A DNA stretch of 35,705 nucleotides from assembly GCA_945903635.1 (NCBI GenBank), contig CAMDOT010000034.1, positions 1 to 35,705 of the forward strand. Reading direction: 5' to 3'. Origin of the DNA: Rhizobium sp. Q54 (GTDB taxonomy: Bacteria > Pseudomonadota > Alphaproteobacteria > Reyranellales > Reyranellaceae). Of this stretch, positions 17,544 through 26,676 are shown piece by piece (the first letter of the stretch is position 1; each line of letters begins with the position of its first letter). The notes under the pieces are model-generated. The model made no database searches. It was not told the DNA's origin and saw only the letters and a program-made list of their open reading frames with translations. The translations under genes and the position numbers were made by a program.

Positions 17544-18779
17544 ATGGATGGTTCGATAAAGGTACAGGAAACGCCCGCGGCGCCGACGCCGACGCGCATG
17601 CCACCGCGATCGCTGCGCAACATTGCGTTGCTGGCGATGTGCCAGGCTTTGACGCAAAGCAGCAACACCCTGATGTTCGCTTCGTCGGCGCTGGCGGTTC
17701 TCACAATCGTCTCACCCGACATGCGAATGTGGGCGAACCTGCCGATCACCATGCAGCACCTCGGCGTCATGCTGACGGTGTTTCCCGCCTCGATGCTGAT
17801 GATGCGGCGTGGCCGCAAGTTCGGTTTTCGCATGGGGTCGGTCATGGGCATGGTGGGCGCATCCCTTGCAGCCCTCGGCCTCGGCCTTGGCAGCTTCCCG
17901 GTGATGTGCCTGGGCGGCATCTTCCTCGGCAATGCCATCGCCAACATGCAGCTCTACCGCTTTGCCGCCGTCGAATTGGCGCCCGGGGCATTTCGCGCCC
18001 AGGCAATCTCCTATGTGACGGCGGGCGGCGTGATCGCGGGCATTGTCGGACCGAGCCTCGCGCGCTTCACGCCGGATCTCTGGGTGCCGCTCTTCCAGGC
18101 GAGCTTTCTGGCAGTCGTCGTCGTCCACATCATCGTTTTCGTTATTTTAGGTTTCATCGAATTTCCCGCGGTAAAGCCCGAGGATACCGCCGGGCCGCAG
18201 CGTCCCCTGTTCGAGATCGTCACCCAGCCGACCTATATGGTGGCCTGCGCCGGCGCCATCATCGCCTTCGGCGTGATGTCCTTCGTCATGGCAGCCTCGC
18301 CGCTGGCCATCGTGCAGTGCGGGCTGAGCCGGACCGAGGCGCCGATCACGATCTTTGTGCATGTCATGGGCATGTTCGTGCCGTCGTTCTTCACCGGCCA
18401 CCTGATCGCCCGCTTCGGCATCTTCAACGTCATGACGGCAGGCGTCGCGGTCCTGGTGGCTGGCGTGGTTGTCGCCCTGATGGGGGTGACCGAATGGCAC
18501 TTCCGGGTCACCATGACCTTGAACGGGCTGGGCTGGAACTTCCTGTTCGTTGGCGCCACGACCCTGCTCACCACCACCTACCGGCCATCCGAGCGCGGCA
18601 AGGCCCAGGCCTTCAACGATTTCATGGTCTTCGGCGTCACCACCGTGGCCAGTCTGATGGCCAGCGTGGTCCTGGAGCTCCAGGGCTGGGCCGTCCTCAA
18701 CTATGTGGCGCTGGCCCTGGTTCTCGTCGCCCTGGCCGTCATTACCGTCTTCCGCTTGCGGCATCCCTCGCGCGCCTGA
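17544..18779 (+). CDS. MFS transporter
   Basis: A 411-residue 12-helix transporter. Helix 1 has NIALLAMCQALTQSSNTLMFASSALAV. The helix 2-3 loop is MRRGRKFGFRMGSVMGM (a diverged form of the MFS GxxxDRxGRR motif), and helix 4 ends LYRFAAVELAPGAFRAQAIS. The second half carries SERGKAQAFNDFMVFG. No clear ribosome site precedes ATG 17544. It is 121 bp after thiL, between vitamin genes and hppA. The substrate is unknown; a vitamin such as riboflavin is a guess from context only. Confidence 0.82.
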   Translation: MDGSIKVQETPAAPTPTRMPPRSLRNIALLAMCQALTQSSNTLMFASSALAVLTIVSPDMRMWANLPITMQHLGVMLTVFPASMLMMRRGRKFGFRMGSVMGMVGASLAALGLGLGSFPVMCLGGIFLGNAIANMQLYRFAAVELAPGAFRAQAISYVTAGGVIAGIVGPSLARFTPDLWVPLFQASFLAVVVVHIIVFVILGFIEFPAVKPEDTAGPQRPLFEIVTQPTYMVACAGAIIAFGVMSFVMAASPLAIVQCGLSRTEAPITIFVHVMGMFVPSFFTGHLIARFGIFNVMTAGVAVLVAGVVVALMGVTEWHFRVTMTLNGLGWNFLFVGATTLLTTTYRPSERGKAQAFNDFMVFGVTTVASLMASVVLELQGWAVLNYVALALVLVALAVITVFRLRHPSRA

Positions 18780-18793
18780 TGCCAAGCCTTTGA

Positions 18794-18817
18794 GGCAATG
18801 GGATTATTCCCACTGCC
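18794..18817 (+). terminator. Possible weak terminator after MFS gene
   Basis: GGCA-A-TGGGA (18794-18803) can pair with TCCCA-C-TGCC (18808-18817), with one mismatch and loop TTAT, followed by TTCCTT. It lies 14 bp after the MFS stop. The T tract is interrupted, so termination efficiency is doubtful. Confidence 0.4.
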
Positions 18818-18932
18818 TTCCTTGCGCGGACGGGGCCGTTCTGTCATTTTCCGCCCGCCTCGCGCCGGGGGGAGTCAATGACTTCGGCGTGCGCCGGGCT
18901 GAAAATGCCGCAAAAACAATAGGTTAGAAACG

Positions 18933-21038
18933 ATGTCTTCAGTTCTTATGGCCGTCCTAGGCTGCGGCGTCATCGCCGTGCTCTACGGCGTTGTGACCGC
19001 GTCGCGCGTCATGGCTGCCGACGCCGGCACACCGCGCATGCAAGAGATTGCCCAGGCCATCCAGGAGGGCGCGGGCGCCTACCTGAAGCGCCAGTACACC
19101 ACGATCGCCATCGTCGGCGTCATCGTCCTCGTCGTTCTCGCCATCCTGCTCGGTAAGTATGCGGCCGTCGGCTTCCTGATCGGTGCCGTTCTGTCGGGGG
19201 CCACCGGCTTCATCGGCATGAATGTGTCGGTGCGCGCCAATGTGCGTACCGCCGTGGCCGCCCAGAAGAGCCTGGCGCAGGGTCTCGACCTCGCCTTCAA
19301 GGCGGGCGCCGTTACCGGCATGCTGGTCGCGGGCCTCGCCCTGATCGGCGTCGGCGGCTACTACGCCGTGCTGCTCAAGATGGGTGTCGGCGGTGCCAGC
19401 CGTGACATGATCGATGCCCTGGTTTCGCTCGGCTTCGGTGCTTCGCTGATCTCGATCTTCGCCCGTCTCGGCGGCGGCATCTTCACCAAGGGTGCGGACG
19501 TCGGCGGCGATATGGTCGGCAAGGTCGAAGCTGGCATTCCGGAAGATGACCCCCGCAACCCGGCCACCATCGCCGACAACGTCGGTGACAACGTTGGCGA
19601 TTGCGCCGGCATGGCCGCCGATCTGTTCGAGACTTATGCGGTGACGGTCGTTGCCACCATGGTCCTGGCGTCGATCTTCTTCGTCGCCGATCCGATGCTG
19701 GTCTCCAGGCTGATGGCCTATCCGCTGGCCATCGGCGGCGCCTGCATCATCACTTCGATCATCGGCACCTACTTCGTGAAGCTCGGTGCCAACAACAACA
19801 TCATGTGGGCGATGTACAAGGGCGTGATCGTGGCCGCGGTGCTGTCGATCCCGGCCATCTGGTTCGTCACCGACTATCTGGTCGGCATGGGCACAGTGAT
19901 GACGGTCAGTGGCAAGTCGTTCACCGGCATGTCGCTGTTCTATTGCTCGCTGGTTGGTCTTGCCATCACCGGCATCATCGTCTGGATCACGGAATACTAC
20001 ACCGGTACCGACTACCGTCCGGTCAAGGCCGTCGCCAAGGCGTCGGTCACCGGTCACGGCACCAACGTCATCGCGGGTCTCGCGATGTCGATGGAAGCCA
20101 CGGCCGGACCGGCGCTGCTGATCTGCGCCGGCATCGTGACCTGCTACGTGCTGGCCGGCCTGTTCGGCATCGCCATCGCCACGACCGCCATGCTGGCGCT
20201 CGCCGGTATGGTGGTGGCGCTCGACGCCTATGGCCCGGTCACCGACAACGCCGGCGGCATCGCTGAAATGGCGGGTCTGCCGAAGGAAGTGCGCAAGAAC
20301 ACCGACGCGCTCGACGCCGTCGGCAACACCACCAAGGCGGTCACCAAGGGCTACGCCATTGCCTCGGCCGGCCTCGGTGCGCTGGTGCTGTTCGCGGCCT
20401 ACACGTCGGACCTCGACTACTTCATCGCGCAGGGCAAGCTCGGCATCAAGGCGGTCGATTTCTCGCTCAAGAACCCGTATGTCGTGGTCGGTCTGCTGAT
20501 CGGCGGTGGCCTGCCGTACCTGTTCGGCGGCATGTCGATGCTGGCCGTCGGCCGTGCTGCCCAGTCGGTGGTCGAGGAAGTCCGCCGTCAGTTCAAGGAG
20601 AAGCCCGGCATCATGGCGGGCACGGATCGGCCGGACTACGGTCGCGCCGTCGACATGCTCACCAAGTCGGCGATCAAGGAGATGATGATCCCGTCGCTGC
20701 TGCCGGTGCTGTCGCCGATCGTGCTGTTCTTCGTGATCTCGGCCATCGCTGGCCGTTCCGATGCCTTCGCGGCCGTCGGCGCCATGCTGCTGGGCGTGAT
20801 CGTCACGGGTATCTTCGTCGCCATCTCGATGACGGCGGGCGGTGGTGCCTGGGACAACGCGAAAAAGTACATCGAGGAAGGCCATTTCGGTGGCAAGGGA
20901 TCCGATGCCCACAAGGCGGCGGTGACCGGCGACACCGTCGGCGACCCGTACAAGGACACGGCCGGCCCGGCCGTGAACCCGATGATCAAGATCACGAACA
21001 TCGTGGCTCTACTGCTGCTGGCCGTGCTCGCGCACTGA
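18933..21038 (+). CDS. hppA: K(+)-independent H(+)-translocating membrane pyrophosphatase
   Basis: A 701-residue integral membrane enzyme with about 16 helices that uses pyrophosphate hydrolysis to pump protons. The pyrophosphate/magnesium site is in [20 protein letters not shown] and [23 protein letters not shown]; a second site is [15 protein letters not shown] and the third is [21 protein letters not shown] near the C terminus. [10 protein letters not shown] places lysine at residue 468 and threonine at 471. These are the residues of the K+-independent subfamily; K+-dependent enzymes have alanine at the lysine position. The gene stands alone with a 153-bp upstream gap and a strong terminator. 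It likely recovers energy from biosynthetic pyrophosphate under low-energy or acid conditions. Confidence 0.96.
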   Translation: MSSVLMAVLGCGVIAVLYGVVTASRVMAADAGTPRMQEIAQAIQEGAGAYLKRQYTTIAIVGVIVLVVLAILLGKYAAVGFLIGAVLSGATGFIGMNVSVRANVRTAVAAQKSLAQGLDLAFKAGAVTGMLVAGLALIGVGGYYAVLLKMGVGGASRDMIDALVSLGFGASLISIFARLGGGIFTKGADVGGDMVGKVEAGIPEDDPRNPATIADNVGDNVGDCAGMAADLFETYAVTVVATMVLASIFFVADPMLVSRLMAYPLAIGGACIITSIIGTYFVKLGANNNIMWAMYKGVIVAAVLSIPAIWFVTDYLVGMGTVMTVSGKSFTGMSLFYCSLVGLAITGIIVWITEYYTGTDYRPVKAVAKASVTGHGTNVIAGLAMSMEATAGPALLICAGIVTCYVLAGLFGIAIATTAMLALAGMVVALDAYGPVTDNAGGIAEMAGLPKEVRKNTDALDAVGNTTKAVTKGYAIASAGLGALVLFAAYTSDLDYFIAQGKLGIKAVDFSLKNPYVVVGLLIGGGLPYLFGGMSMLAVGRAAQSVVEEVRRQFKEKPGIMAGTDRPDYGRAVDMLTKSAIKEMMIPSLLPVLSPIVLFFVISAIAGRSDAFAAVGAMLLGVIVTGIFVAISMTAGGGAWDNAKKYIEEGHFGGKGSDAHKAAVTGDTVGDPYKDTAGPAVNPMIKITNIVALLLLAVLAH

Positions 21039-21060
21039 GACAGCGATATCGAACCCAACG

Positions 21061-21091
21061 AAAAGCCCCGATCGAAAGATCGGGGCTTTTT
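21061..21091. terminator. Bidirectional Rho-independent terminator (hppA / bamE)
   Basis: AAAAGCCCCGATC (21061-21073) pairs perfectly with GATCGGGGCTTTT (21078-21090) around a GAAA tetraloop. Five T residues follow on the plus strand and four A residues precede on the other, so it can stop both hppA (ends 21038) and the convergent bamE gene (ends 21131). Confidence 0.93.
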
Positions 21092-21130
21092 CTATGTCTC
21101 CGCTGAGAAAGACGAGATCGACAATGGGCG

Positions 21131-21622
21131 TCAGATACCGCCGCCGGTCGGTGCACCCGGATTGGGCCCGGTCTTGCTGGCCGGGTTGAACTTGCCCACG
21201 TTGCCCATCACCTGTTCCAACACCGTGAGTTCCTTGCCCGAGGTCGGCGTTATGCGCTGGACCATGACGATGTCCCGGGCTTCGGCCAGATCGTAGTTCT
21301 TGATCGCCGAGATGCGGCCGGAGTCGTTGAAGGTGATCTGGATCACCTTCTGCTGGGTGATGTCGGGCTTGAGGAACGCATACGATTCCTGCGTTTCGCT
21401 GATGAAATACCAGACGTTCGGATTGAAGGTGGAGACCGCCGACGGTGACCCGATGAGGCGCACGACGTCCTCGCGGCTTTGGGTGCCGACCTCGAGCTTC
21501 TCCGTCGAGCCGGGCGTTGCCACGAACCCGCGCTGATTGAAGTGAGGGTCGCACCCGCCCAGCGCGACAAGAGCGGGGACGAGAAGGGCGCCCACGAGGG
21601 CGGAAGAGGCAAAGCGGCGCAT
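21131..21622 (-). CDS. bamE: Outer membrane protein assembly factor BamE (lipoprotein)
   Basis: From ATG 21622 the protein has 163 residues. It starts with a lipoprotein signal peptide, MRRFASSALVGALLVPALVALGGC, with lipobox LGGC and the lipidated cysteine at residue 24. The SmpA/OmlA domain follows: LEVGTQSREDVVRLIGSPSAVSTFNPNVWYFISE, then KVIQITFNDSGRISAI. The C-terminal tail is glycine- and proline-rich. BamE is an outer-membrane lipoprotein of the BAM complex that inserts beta-barrel proteins. A longer in-frame start at 21697 would place residues before the signal peptide and is rejected. It diverges from the cytochrome bc1 chaperone gene, an alphaproteobacterial arrangement. Confidence 0.92.
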   Translation of the reverse strand: MRRFASSALVGALLVPALVALGGCDPHFNQRGFVATPGSTEKLEVGTQSREDVVRLIGSPSAVSTFNPNVWYFISETQESYAFLKPDITQQKVIQITFNDSGRISAIKNYDLAEARDIVMVQRITPTSGKELTVLEQVMGNVGKFNPASKTGPNPGAPTGGGI

Positions 21623-21727
21623 GACAGGCTCTGGAGTAGGGCTTGGGTTCCGAAGAAAGACGGTGCACAACATGTCGTGACGGTCGTTCCGGGTCAACCT
21701 ACACCCGTGGCCGGAGGGAGTTCGATC

Positions 21728-22219
21728 GTGTTCCGTCGCAAGAGTGTCGAAGACAAGTTCGCTGCTGCCTTGTATCTACGAGTAGCAGAGGAGGCGCGTC
21801 GACCGCGGCTGTTCGACGCCTGCGGCATTCCCGACACACTCGACGGCCGCTTCGATGCCCTGGCGTTGCATGCCGCCCTCGCCATCGACCGCCTGCGTCG
21901 TGAACCTGACGGCGACCGGCTGGCCCAGGCCTTCTTCGACGTCATGTTCCAGCATCTCGACCTCACACTGCGTGAAATCGGTGTCCAGGATCTCGGCGTC
22001 GGTCGGCGGATCAAGATCATGGCGGAGGGGCTACACGGACGGGCGCTCGCCTACCGTGAGGCACTGGCAGGCGGGCCGACTTCCCTGGCTGAGGCCTTGC
22101 GGCGCAACGCCTATGGCGGTAGGTCGCCAGCCGACGCCGCCTTGGCCCGATTGGAAGAGCATGTCCGCGGATATGCCGAGACGCTCGTCAACACACCCCG
22201 CAACGACTTGATTAAATAG
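21728..22219 (+). CDS. Ubiquinol-cytochrome c chaperone family protein
   Basis: The GTG at 21728 follows GGAGGGAG at good spacing and gives 163 residues. The sequence fits the ubiquinol-cytochrome c chaperone (CBP3/UQCC1-like) domain: FDALALHAALAIDRLRREPDGDRLAQAFFDVMFQHLDLTLREIGVQDLGVGRRIKIMAEGLHGR. This family helps assembly of cytochrome b in complex III in mitochondria and is found in alphaproteobacteria. It is 9 bp before the DUF177 gene and divergent from bamE. Confidence 0.87.
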   Translation: MFRRKSVEDKFAAALYLRVAEEARRPRLFDACGIPDTLDGRFDALALHAALAIDRLRREPDGDRLAQAFFDVMFQHLDLTLREIGVQDLGVGRRIKIMAEGLHGRALAYREALAGGPTSLAEALRRNAYGGRSPADAALARLEEHVRGYAETLVNTPRNDLIK

Positions 22220-22228
22220 ATTAATAAA

Positions 22229-22813
22229 ATGTCAGAGAAAATTGATAATAAACAGAAATCAGAAATAGAGCGTATTGTCGACCTGGATCGGATGGGGCGC
22301 TCCGGTACGGCGCTGGACATTGTCGCCAGCGAGAGCGAATGCACAGCGCTCGCCAAGCGGTTCGATTTTCTGGGCCTGTCGGGCTTTGCTGCGCGCGTGA
22401 CCGTCGATCTGCCGATCGGTGGTCAGGTCGTGGTCGAAGGCCGCTTGCGGGGAAAGATCGTCCAGGCGTGCGTCTTGAGCCTGGAGCCGGTGACCCAGAT
22501 CCTCGACGATGCCTTCCGAATCGTGTTCAAGAAGGACTTGGCCGAAGAGTTCGATCCGGAAAGCGGCGAGGCGGTCCTCAATGCCCAGGCCGACGCCCCT
22601 GAGCCACTGGTTGGAAATATGCTCGATGTCGGCGAAATCGTCGCCGAGCAACTGGCATTGGTGGCCGAACCCTATCCCCGGCGGGCTGGTGTAAAACTGG
22701 AGGACGTCCTGCCCAAGTCGGGCGGGGGCGCCCGACGAGGGGCCCCGGGACAGCAGCGGCACCCCTTCGCGGGTCTGGCGGCGCTCAGGGACAAACCCCG
22801 CCGCGGCCGCTAA
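22229..22813 (+). CDS. DUF177 (YceD-like) protein
   Basis: A 194-residue DUF177 protein. The family core is FAARVTVDLPIGGQVVVEGRLRGKIVQACVLSLEPVTQILDDAFRIVF, in which the second cysteine typical of the family is replaced. The C-terminal signature AEQLALVAEPYPRRAG is present. DUF177 proteins are usually encoded directly before rpmF and have been linked to 23S rRNA or ribosome maturation. The first 20 codons and the start region (22219-22265) are AT-rich compared with the surroundings, which may ease initiation since no strong Shine-Dalgarno is present. Spacing from the previous gene is 9 bp. Confidence 0.88.
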   Translation: MSEKIDNKQKSEIERIVDLDRMGRSGTALDIVASESECTALAKRFDFLGLSGFAARVTVDLPIGGQVVVEGRLRGKIVQACVLSLEPVTQILDDAFRIVFKKDLAEEFDPESGEAVLNAQADAPEPLVGNMLDVGEIVAEQLALVAEPYPRRAGVKLEDVLPKSGGGARRGAPGQQRHPFAGLAALRDKPRRGR

Positions 22814-22855
22814 ACTGTTGCGAGGCTAGAACGATTTGGCTAGAGAAGTCCGCCC

Positions 22856-22909
22856 GCCGCGCCGCTAGAGCGCGGCTCAGCTTTTTGGGGCCTGCGTTGG
22901 CGCGGGCCC
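22856..22909 (+). other. Two tandem stem-loops in rpmF leader
   Basis: GCCGCGC (22856-22862) pairs with GCGCGGC (22870-22876), loop of seven bases, followed after five bases by TTTTT (22882-22886). A second stem follows: GGGCCTGCG (22888-22896) with CGCGGGCCC (22901-22909), loop TTGG, one T-G wobble. They fill the gap between the DUF177 gene and rpmF. The first could be a leaky terminator or attenuator separating rpmF expression from the upstream genes. Confidence 0.5.
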
Positions 22910-22924
22910 GTCGTGGAGATCGTT

Positions 22925-23119
22925 ATGGCAGTTCCCAAGAAAAAGATTTCAAAGTCGCGCCGCAATATGCGCCGGTCGCACCACGCGCTGCCGACCATGG
23001 CTTACGTCGAGTGCAAGAATTGCGGCGAACTCAAGCGGCCGCACATGGTTTGCTCGCACTGCGGGTACTATCGTGAGGACATGCCGGTTCTGGCCGACGC
23101 GACGTCGGCCGAGAAGTAG
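22925..23119 (+). CDS. rpmF: 50S ribosomal protein L32
   Basis: A 64-residue L32, start ATG 22925 at [20 protein letters not shown], the invariant basic N terminus. The zinc ribbon is intact with Cys30, Cys33, Cys43 and Cys46 ([18 protein letters not shown]), so this is the zinc-binding form. A longer in-frame start at 22913 adds only MEIV and is unlikely. It sits between the DUF177 gene and plsX, a widely conserved order that links ribosome and phospholipid synthesis. Confidence 0.97.
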   Translation: MAVPKKKISKSRRNMRRSHHALPTMAYVECKNCGELKRPHMVCSHCGYYREDMPVLADATSAEK

Positions 23120-23173
23120 GCCGCAGGCGGCCTTGCCGGCAATGCGCTGGCACCCGACAGGCAGAGCATCCCC

Positions 23174-24253
23174 GTGAGCGTCGGCAAGGTCGTCCTCGCA
23201 CTCGATGGTATGGGCGGAGACCACGCGCCCGACGTCGTCGTGGATGGAGCCGACATTGCCCGCGAACGCTATCCAGGTTCATCCTTTCTCCTGTTCGGTG
23301 ATCCGGCTCGACTGAAGCCTCTTGTCGATCGCCGCAAGGGCTTGGCACAGGTTCTCGAGATCGTCCCGGCCGCGGATGCGGTCACCGCAGACGACAAGCC
23401 TTCGTTCGCGCTGCGCCGTCGTCGCCAGTCGAGCATGTGGCTGGCCGTGGAAGCGGCGGCCCAGGGCCGTGCCGATACCGTCGTATCCGCCGGCAATACC
23501 GGCGCTTTGCTCGCCATATCGATGGTGGCGATGCGTATGCTGCCGGGCGCGCATCGTCCGGCGCTGGCCTCGTTCATGCCGACCAGCCGTGGCGAGACGG
23601 TCATGCTGGATCTCGGCGCCAACCTCGAGTGCGATGCCGACAACCTCACCCAGTTCGCCGTCATGGGCAGCGTCTTCGCCCAGGTCCTGCTGGGCCTCAG
23701 CGAGCCCAAGGTTGGCCTACTGAACGTCGGTTCGGAGGAACTCAAGGGGCACGAGGAACTGCGCCAAGCGGCGGAGTGGTTGCGCCGTGAAGGCTCGCCC
23801 GTATCCTTTCACGGCTTCGTCGAGGGCAACGATATCGGCACCGGCATCGTCGACGTGGTCGTCACCGACGGGTTCACCGGCAACGTCACACTGAAGGCCA
23901 TCGAAGGCACGGCTAAGCTTTTGATGGGCCGGACCGGTTTAGTGCGCGAAGCGTTCCGGACCTCGACCTTCGCCAAGATCGGCTACCTGTTCGCCGCGGG
24001 CGCCTGGGTGAAGCTGAGCAAGCGAGTCGACCCGCGGCGCTACAACGGGGGCGTCTTCCTTGGCCTCGACGGCATTTGCGTGAAGAGCCACGGCGGCACC
24101 GATGCGCTGGGCTTTGCCTACGCACTCGGCGTGGCGGTCGATATGGTGCGCTACGAATACAAGAGCAAGCTCGTCGAAGGTCTGGCCAAGCTGCACGAAT
24201 TGACGGCGACGGCAGAAACGCCGGCGCTGCAGACTGGCGGAGGAGGCGCGTGA
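23174..24253 (+). CDS. plsX: Phosphate acyltransferase PlsX
   Basis: A 359-residue PlsX that makes acyl-phosphate from acyl-ACP for phosphatidic acid synthesis. Motifs are [77 protein letters not shown] and [34 protein letters not shown], all standard. The start is GTG at 23174 with no strong ribosome site. The stop overlaps the GTG start of fabH (GTGA), indicating coupling. Confidence 0.95.
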   Translation: MSVGKVVLALDGMGGDHAPDVVVDGADIARERYPGSSFLLFGDPARLKPLVDRRKGLAQVLEIVPAADAVTADDKPSFALRRRRQSSMWLAVEAAAQGRADTVVSAGNTGALLAISMVAMRMLPGAHRPALASFMPTSRGETVMLDLGANLECDADNLTQFAVMGSVFAQVLLGLSEPKVGLLNVGSEELKGHEELRQAAEWLRREGSPVSFHGFVEGNDIGTGIVDVVVTDGFTGNVTLKAIEGTAKLLMGRTGLVREAFRTSTFAKIGYLFAAGAWVKLSKRVDPRRYNGGVFLGLDGICVKSHGGTDALGFAYALGVAVDMVRYEYKSKLVEGLAKLHELTATAETPALQTGGGGA

Positions 24254-25221
24254 TTCGTTCCGTCGTTCAAGGGTGTGGCTCCTATCTGCCGGAGCGCGTG
24301 GTGACCAACGCTGAGCTCGCGAAGACCGTGGACACCTCCGATGAGTGGATCCAGCAACGTACCGGCATTTGCCAGCGCCACATCGCAGCGGATGGCGAGC
24401 TGACGTCACATCTTGCGATCAAGGCTTCGGAACGGGCCCTGGCCCACGCCGGCCTCAAGGCTTCCGATCTCGATCTCATCGTGCTTGCAACGGCAACGCC
24501 GGATGAGACGTTTCCCGCCACCGCGACGCGCGTGCAGGCGGCCCTGGGCATGACCGGCGGCGCGGCGTTTGACGTGCAGGCCGTTTGCGCGGGCTTCGTC
24601 TATGGCCTTTCGGTCGCCGACAGCATGATCAAGTCGGGCCTAGCCTCGACGGCGCTGGTGATTGGCGCCGAAACCTTCTCCCGCATCCTCGACTGGAACG
24701 ATCGCGGCACCTGCGTATTGTTCGGCGACGGCGCCGGCGCGGTCGTGCTGCGCGCCGAAGAAGGCAAGGGGACGTCGGCCGATCGCGGCGTGCTCGCCAA
24801 CGCGCTTCATTCCGACGGCCGTCAGCACGACATCCTCTATGTCGACGGCGGCCCATCCTCGACCCGGACCACCGGCTTCCTGCGCATGGAAGGCAAGGAG
24901 GTCTTCAAACATGCCGTCGTCAACATGGCGGCGGTCGTGGGCGAAGTTCTGGCCAAGGCCGGTTTCGAAACCAAGGACATCGACTGGCTGGTGCCGCACC
25001 AGGCCAACAAGCGGATCATCGATGGCACCGGCCGCAAGCTCGGCTTGTCGCCGGAGCGGGTGGTCGTGACCGTCGACCGGCACGCCAACACGTCCGCGGC
25101 CTCCATTCCTCTGGCCCTCGATACCGCGGTCAAAGACGGCCGCATCAAGAAGAACGATCTGCTGCTGCTGGAAGGCATCGGTGGCGGCCTGGCCTGGGGG
25201 GCCTCGCTGGTCCGCTGGTAG
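24250..25221 (+). CDS. fabH: Beta-ketoacyl-ACP synthase III
   Basis: The GTG start at 24250 overlaps the plsX stop and is preceded by GGAGG; the product is 323 residues. FabH condenses acetyl-CoA with malonyl-ACP to begin fatty acid synthesis. The catalytic triad is Cys113 ([14 protein letters not shown]), His250 ([11 protein letters not shown]) and Asn280 ([15 protein letters not shown]). The C terminus [20 protein letters not shown] is typical. The plsX-fabH-ihfA-merR order is conserved in alphaproteobacteria. Confidence 0.96.
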   Translation: MIRSVVQGCGSYLPERVVTNAELAKTVDTSDEWIQQRTGICQRHIAADGELTSHLAIKASERALAHAGLKASDLDLIVLATATPDETFPATATRVQAALGMTGGAAFDVQAVCAGFVYGLSVADSMIKSGLASTALVIGAETFSRILDWNDRGTCVLFGDGAGAVVLRAEEGKGTSADRGVLANALHSDGRQHDILYVDGGPSSTRTTGFLRMEGKEVFKHAVVNMAAVVGEVLAKAGFETKDIDWLVPHQANKRIIDGTGRKLGLSPERVVVTVDRHANTSAASIPLALDTAVKDGRIKKNDLLLLEGIGGGLAWGASLVRW

Positions 25222-25314
25222 GCCCTTGGTAGGCTTCGTAGCGTTTGAAACAAAATCATCCGCAACGGAACGTGAACAGGCGACGATTCAAGTCCACGCG
25301 CTATCCCACTGATA

Positions 25315-25343
25315 TTGACCGCTTTCCCACCTTAGAGTAAGGA
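25315..25343 (+). promoter_or_regulatory. Candidate promoter of ihfA
   Basis: TTGACC (25315-25320) is followed after 17 bp by TAAGGA (25338-25343), within the 151-bp fabH-ihfA gap. The -35 box is good and the -10 box is weak. It would give a short leader to the GTG start at 25373, which has GGAAGGG just upstream. Confidence 0.35.
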
Positions 25344-25372
25344 TTAAGTAGGGGAAAAGGAAGGGTACCGGA

Positions 25373-25678
25373 GTGGAAGGCCGGACTATCACACGCGCCG
25401 ACCTGAGCGAGTCCGTGTTCCAGGAAGTGGGACTGTCTCGCAATGAGTCCAGCGATCTGGTGGAGACGATCCTCTCAGAGGTCGTGGAAGCGCTGGCGCG
25501 TGGCGAGTCGGTGAAGATCTCATCTTTCGGGAGTTTCACCGTTCGCGACAAGGGGCAGCGCGTAGGCCGCAATCCAAAGACAGGGCAGGAGGTTCCGATC
25601 CTGCCGCGGCGCGTGCTCGTCTTCCGAGCGTCGAACGTCCTTAAATCTTTGATCAATGGGGCGCCCGGCGAGGACTAG
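25373..25678 (+). CDS. ihfA: Integration host factor subunit alpha
   Basis: A 101-residue DNA-bending protein of the HU/IHF family, GTG start with GGAAGGG upstream. It shows [33 protein letters not shown], then [37 protein letters not shown]. The proline-containing arm RNPKTGQEV inserts into the DNA minor groove. IHF-alpha pairs with IHF-beta to bend DNA at specific sites. IHF often assists sigma-54 promoters such as the one seen before livH, although I did not identify an IHF site there. Confidence 0.95.
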   Translation: MEGRTITRADLSESVFQEVGLSRNESSDLVETILSEVVEALARGESVKISSFGSFTVRDKGQRVGRNPKTGQEVPILPRRVLVFRASNVLKSLINGAPGED

Positions 25679-25708
25679 GGGTAGTTGGGGAAATGCGGGG
25701 GATTTGTC

Positions 25709-26242
25709 ATGGCCGTATCGGCTCAGGCCGTCGAAAGACGCGTTGAAAAGTCGGCGCAGGCGTTTCGCACCATCAGCGAAGTTGCGACCGAACTGGATGT
25801 ACCGCAGCACGTGCTGCGGTTCTGGGAAAGCAAGTTCAGCCAGGTCCGTCCGCTCAAGCGGGGCGGCGGCCGGCGCTACTACCGGCCGGAAGACATCGAT
25901 CTCCTGCGCCGCATCCGCACCCTGCTTTACGACGACGGCTATACCATCAAGGGCGTGCAGCGCCTTCTGAAGGAGAGCCGCGGTCGCCTGCCGCAGCAGC
26001 AGCGCTTCGATCTCGCGGCGGAAAGTGCTCTCGAAAGCCTGCGCATCGTATCGGCGCGCGCCGAGGCCATGACCGGCGGGGCGACTCGTCAGCCACGGCC
26101 GCGGACCGGTCCGCAACCGTCGACCACGCCGCCACGGGCCACCATGCTCGATTTGCACAAACGCCGCGAAATCGAAACGGTGCTGGAAGATCTCGAACAA
26201 GCGTTGACGCAGCTACGCACCACGCTGAAGGCACAAAACTAG
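25709..26242 (+). CDS. MerR family transcriptional regulator
   Basis: From ATG 25709, preceded by GGGGGA, the protein has 177 residues; a TTG at 25685 would add eight. The winged helix-turn-helix is [51 protein letters not shown], followed by the [19 protein letters not shown] helix. The middle (about residues 118-145) is proline- and threonine-rich, likely disordered, and the last 30 residues form a helix ([20 protein letters not shown]) suited to dimerisation. It lacks the cysteines of metal-sensing MerR proteins. Location right after ihfA is conserved, but its targets are not known to me. Confidence 0.88.
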   Translation: MAVSAQAVERRVEKSAQAFRTISEVATELDVPQHVLRFWESKFSQVRPLKRGGGRRYYRPEDIDLLRRIRTLLYDDGYTIKGVQRLLKESRGRLPQQQRFDLAAESALESLRIVSARAEAMTGGATRQPRPRTGPQPSTTPPRATMLDLHKRREIETVLEDLEQALTQLRTTLKAQN

Positions 26243-26251
26243 ACAAGGACC

Positions 26252-26275
26252 AGATGTCGCCGGGGGGCGGCATCT
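26252..26275 (+). other. Stem-loop after merR gene
   Basis: AGATGTCGCC (26252-26261) pairs with GGCGGCATCT (26266-26275), one T-G wobble, loop GGGG. It lies 9 bp after the MerR stop and has no T tract downstream, so it is at best a weak terminator or a 3'-end-protecting hairpin. Confidence 0.4.
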
Positions 26276-26304
26276 CGGGACTAGCAACGCGACGTCCGGT
26301 AGAC

Positions 26305-26319
26305 GCAGGAAGTTCCTGC
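26305..26319. repeat. 15-bp palindrome upstream of unrecognised gene
   Basis: GCAGGAA (26305-26311) and TTCCTGC (26313-26319) are exact inverted repeats about one central base. They lie 9 bp before the ATG at 26329, a position suited to an operator or to a hairpin masking the start. GGAAG overlaps the centre. Confidence 0.4.
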
Positions 26320-26328
26320 AACCACCTG

Positions 26329-26676
26329 ATGTTTAAGGTCTTTTCGGCATCGTCAGAGGGGGACGCCGCCGTGTTTGCCAGCAGTACTTTCACGCGTCAA
26401 CAGACGCAGTCTGTTGATATTTTATCTCTTAATGACAATGAGTTGGAGGGCGATCTTCCAACACTTGTCGAGCTTCTTTATCTGCGCCGGGGATTGACCC
26501 AGGCGGGTGGCAAGCTGCCGCTGTTCGATCTCGACGGCCAGGATGTCGACGCGGCCATCGTGCGTCGCTGCGTCGACCGGGGTTGGGCGGAGCCATGGTT
26601 CAGCAATCCGCTGAAGCCGGACTGGTTGGTCTGCAAGCTCACCGATGCCGGTCGACGGATCGCTGCGGCTCTGTAG
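26329..26676 (+). CDS. Unrecognised short protein
   Basis: From ATG 26329 the protein has 115 residues. A start at 26254 would lie in a stem-loop and adds residues of poor quality. I do not recognise the family. The last 75 residues look like a compact domain: LEGDLPTLVELLYLRRGLTQAGGKLPLFDLDGQDVDAAIVRRCVDRGWAEPWFSNPLKPDWLVCKLTDAGRRIAAAL. The end (WLVCKLTDAGRRIAAAL) resembles the final strand and helix of a winged-helix protein. The reading frame has normal codon bias from about 26440 on, supporting a real gene. It overlaps the convergent efflux gene by 38 bp at the 3' ends. Confidence 0.6.
   Translation: MFKVFSASSEGDAAVFASSTFTRQQTQSVDILSLNDNELEGDLPTLVELLYLRRGLTQAGGKLPLFDLDGQDVDAAIVRRCVDRGWAEPWFSNPLKPDWLVCKLTDAGRRIAAAL

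Noticed and set aside
18957..20912. 651-codon open frame on the minus strand opposite hppA
   Set aside because: It is the antisense shadow of a highly expressed high-GC gene. The product is a low-complexity mix of Arg, Asp, Glu, Gly and His with no domain, while the plus strand encodes an unmistakable pyrophosphatase.
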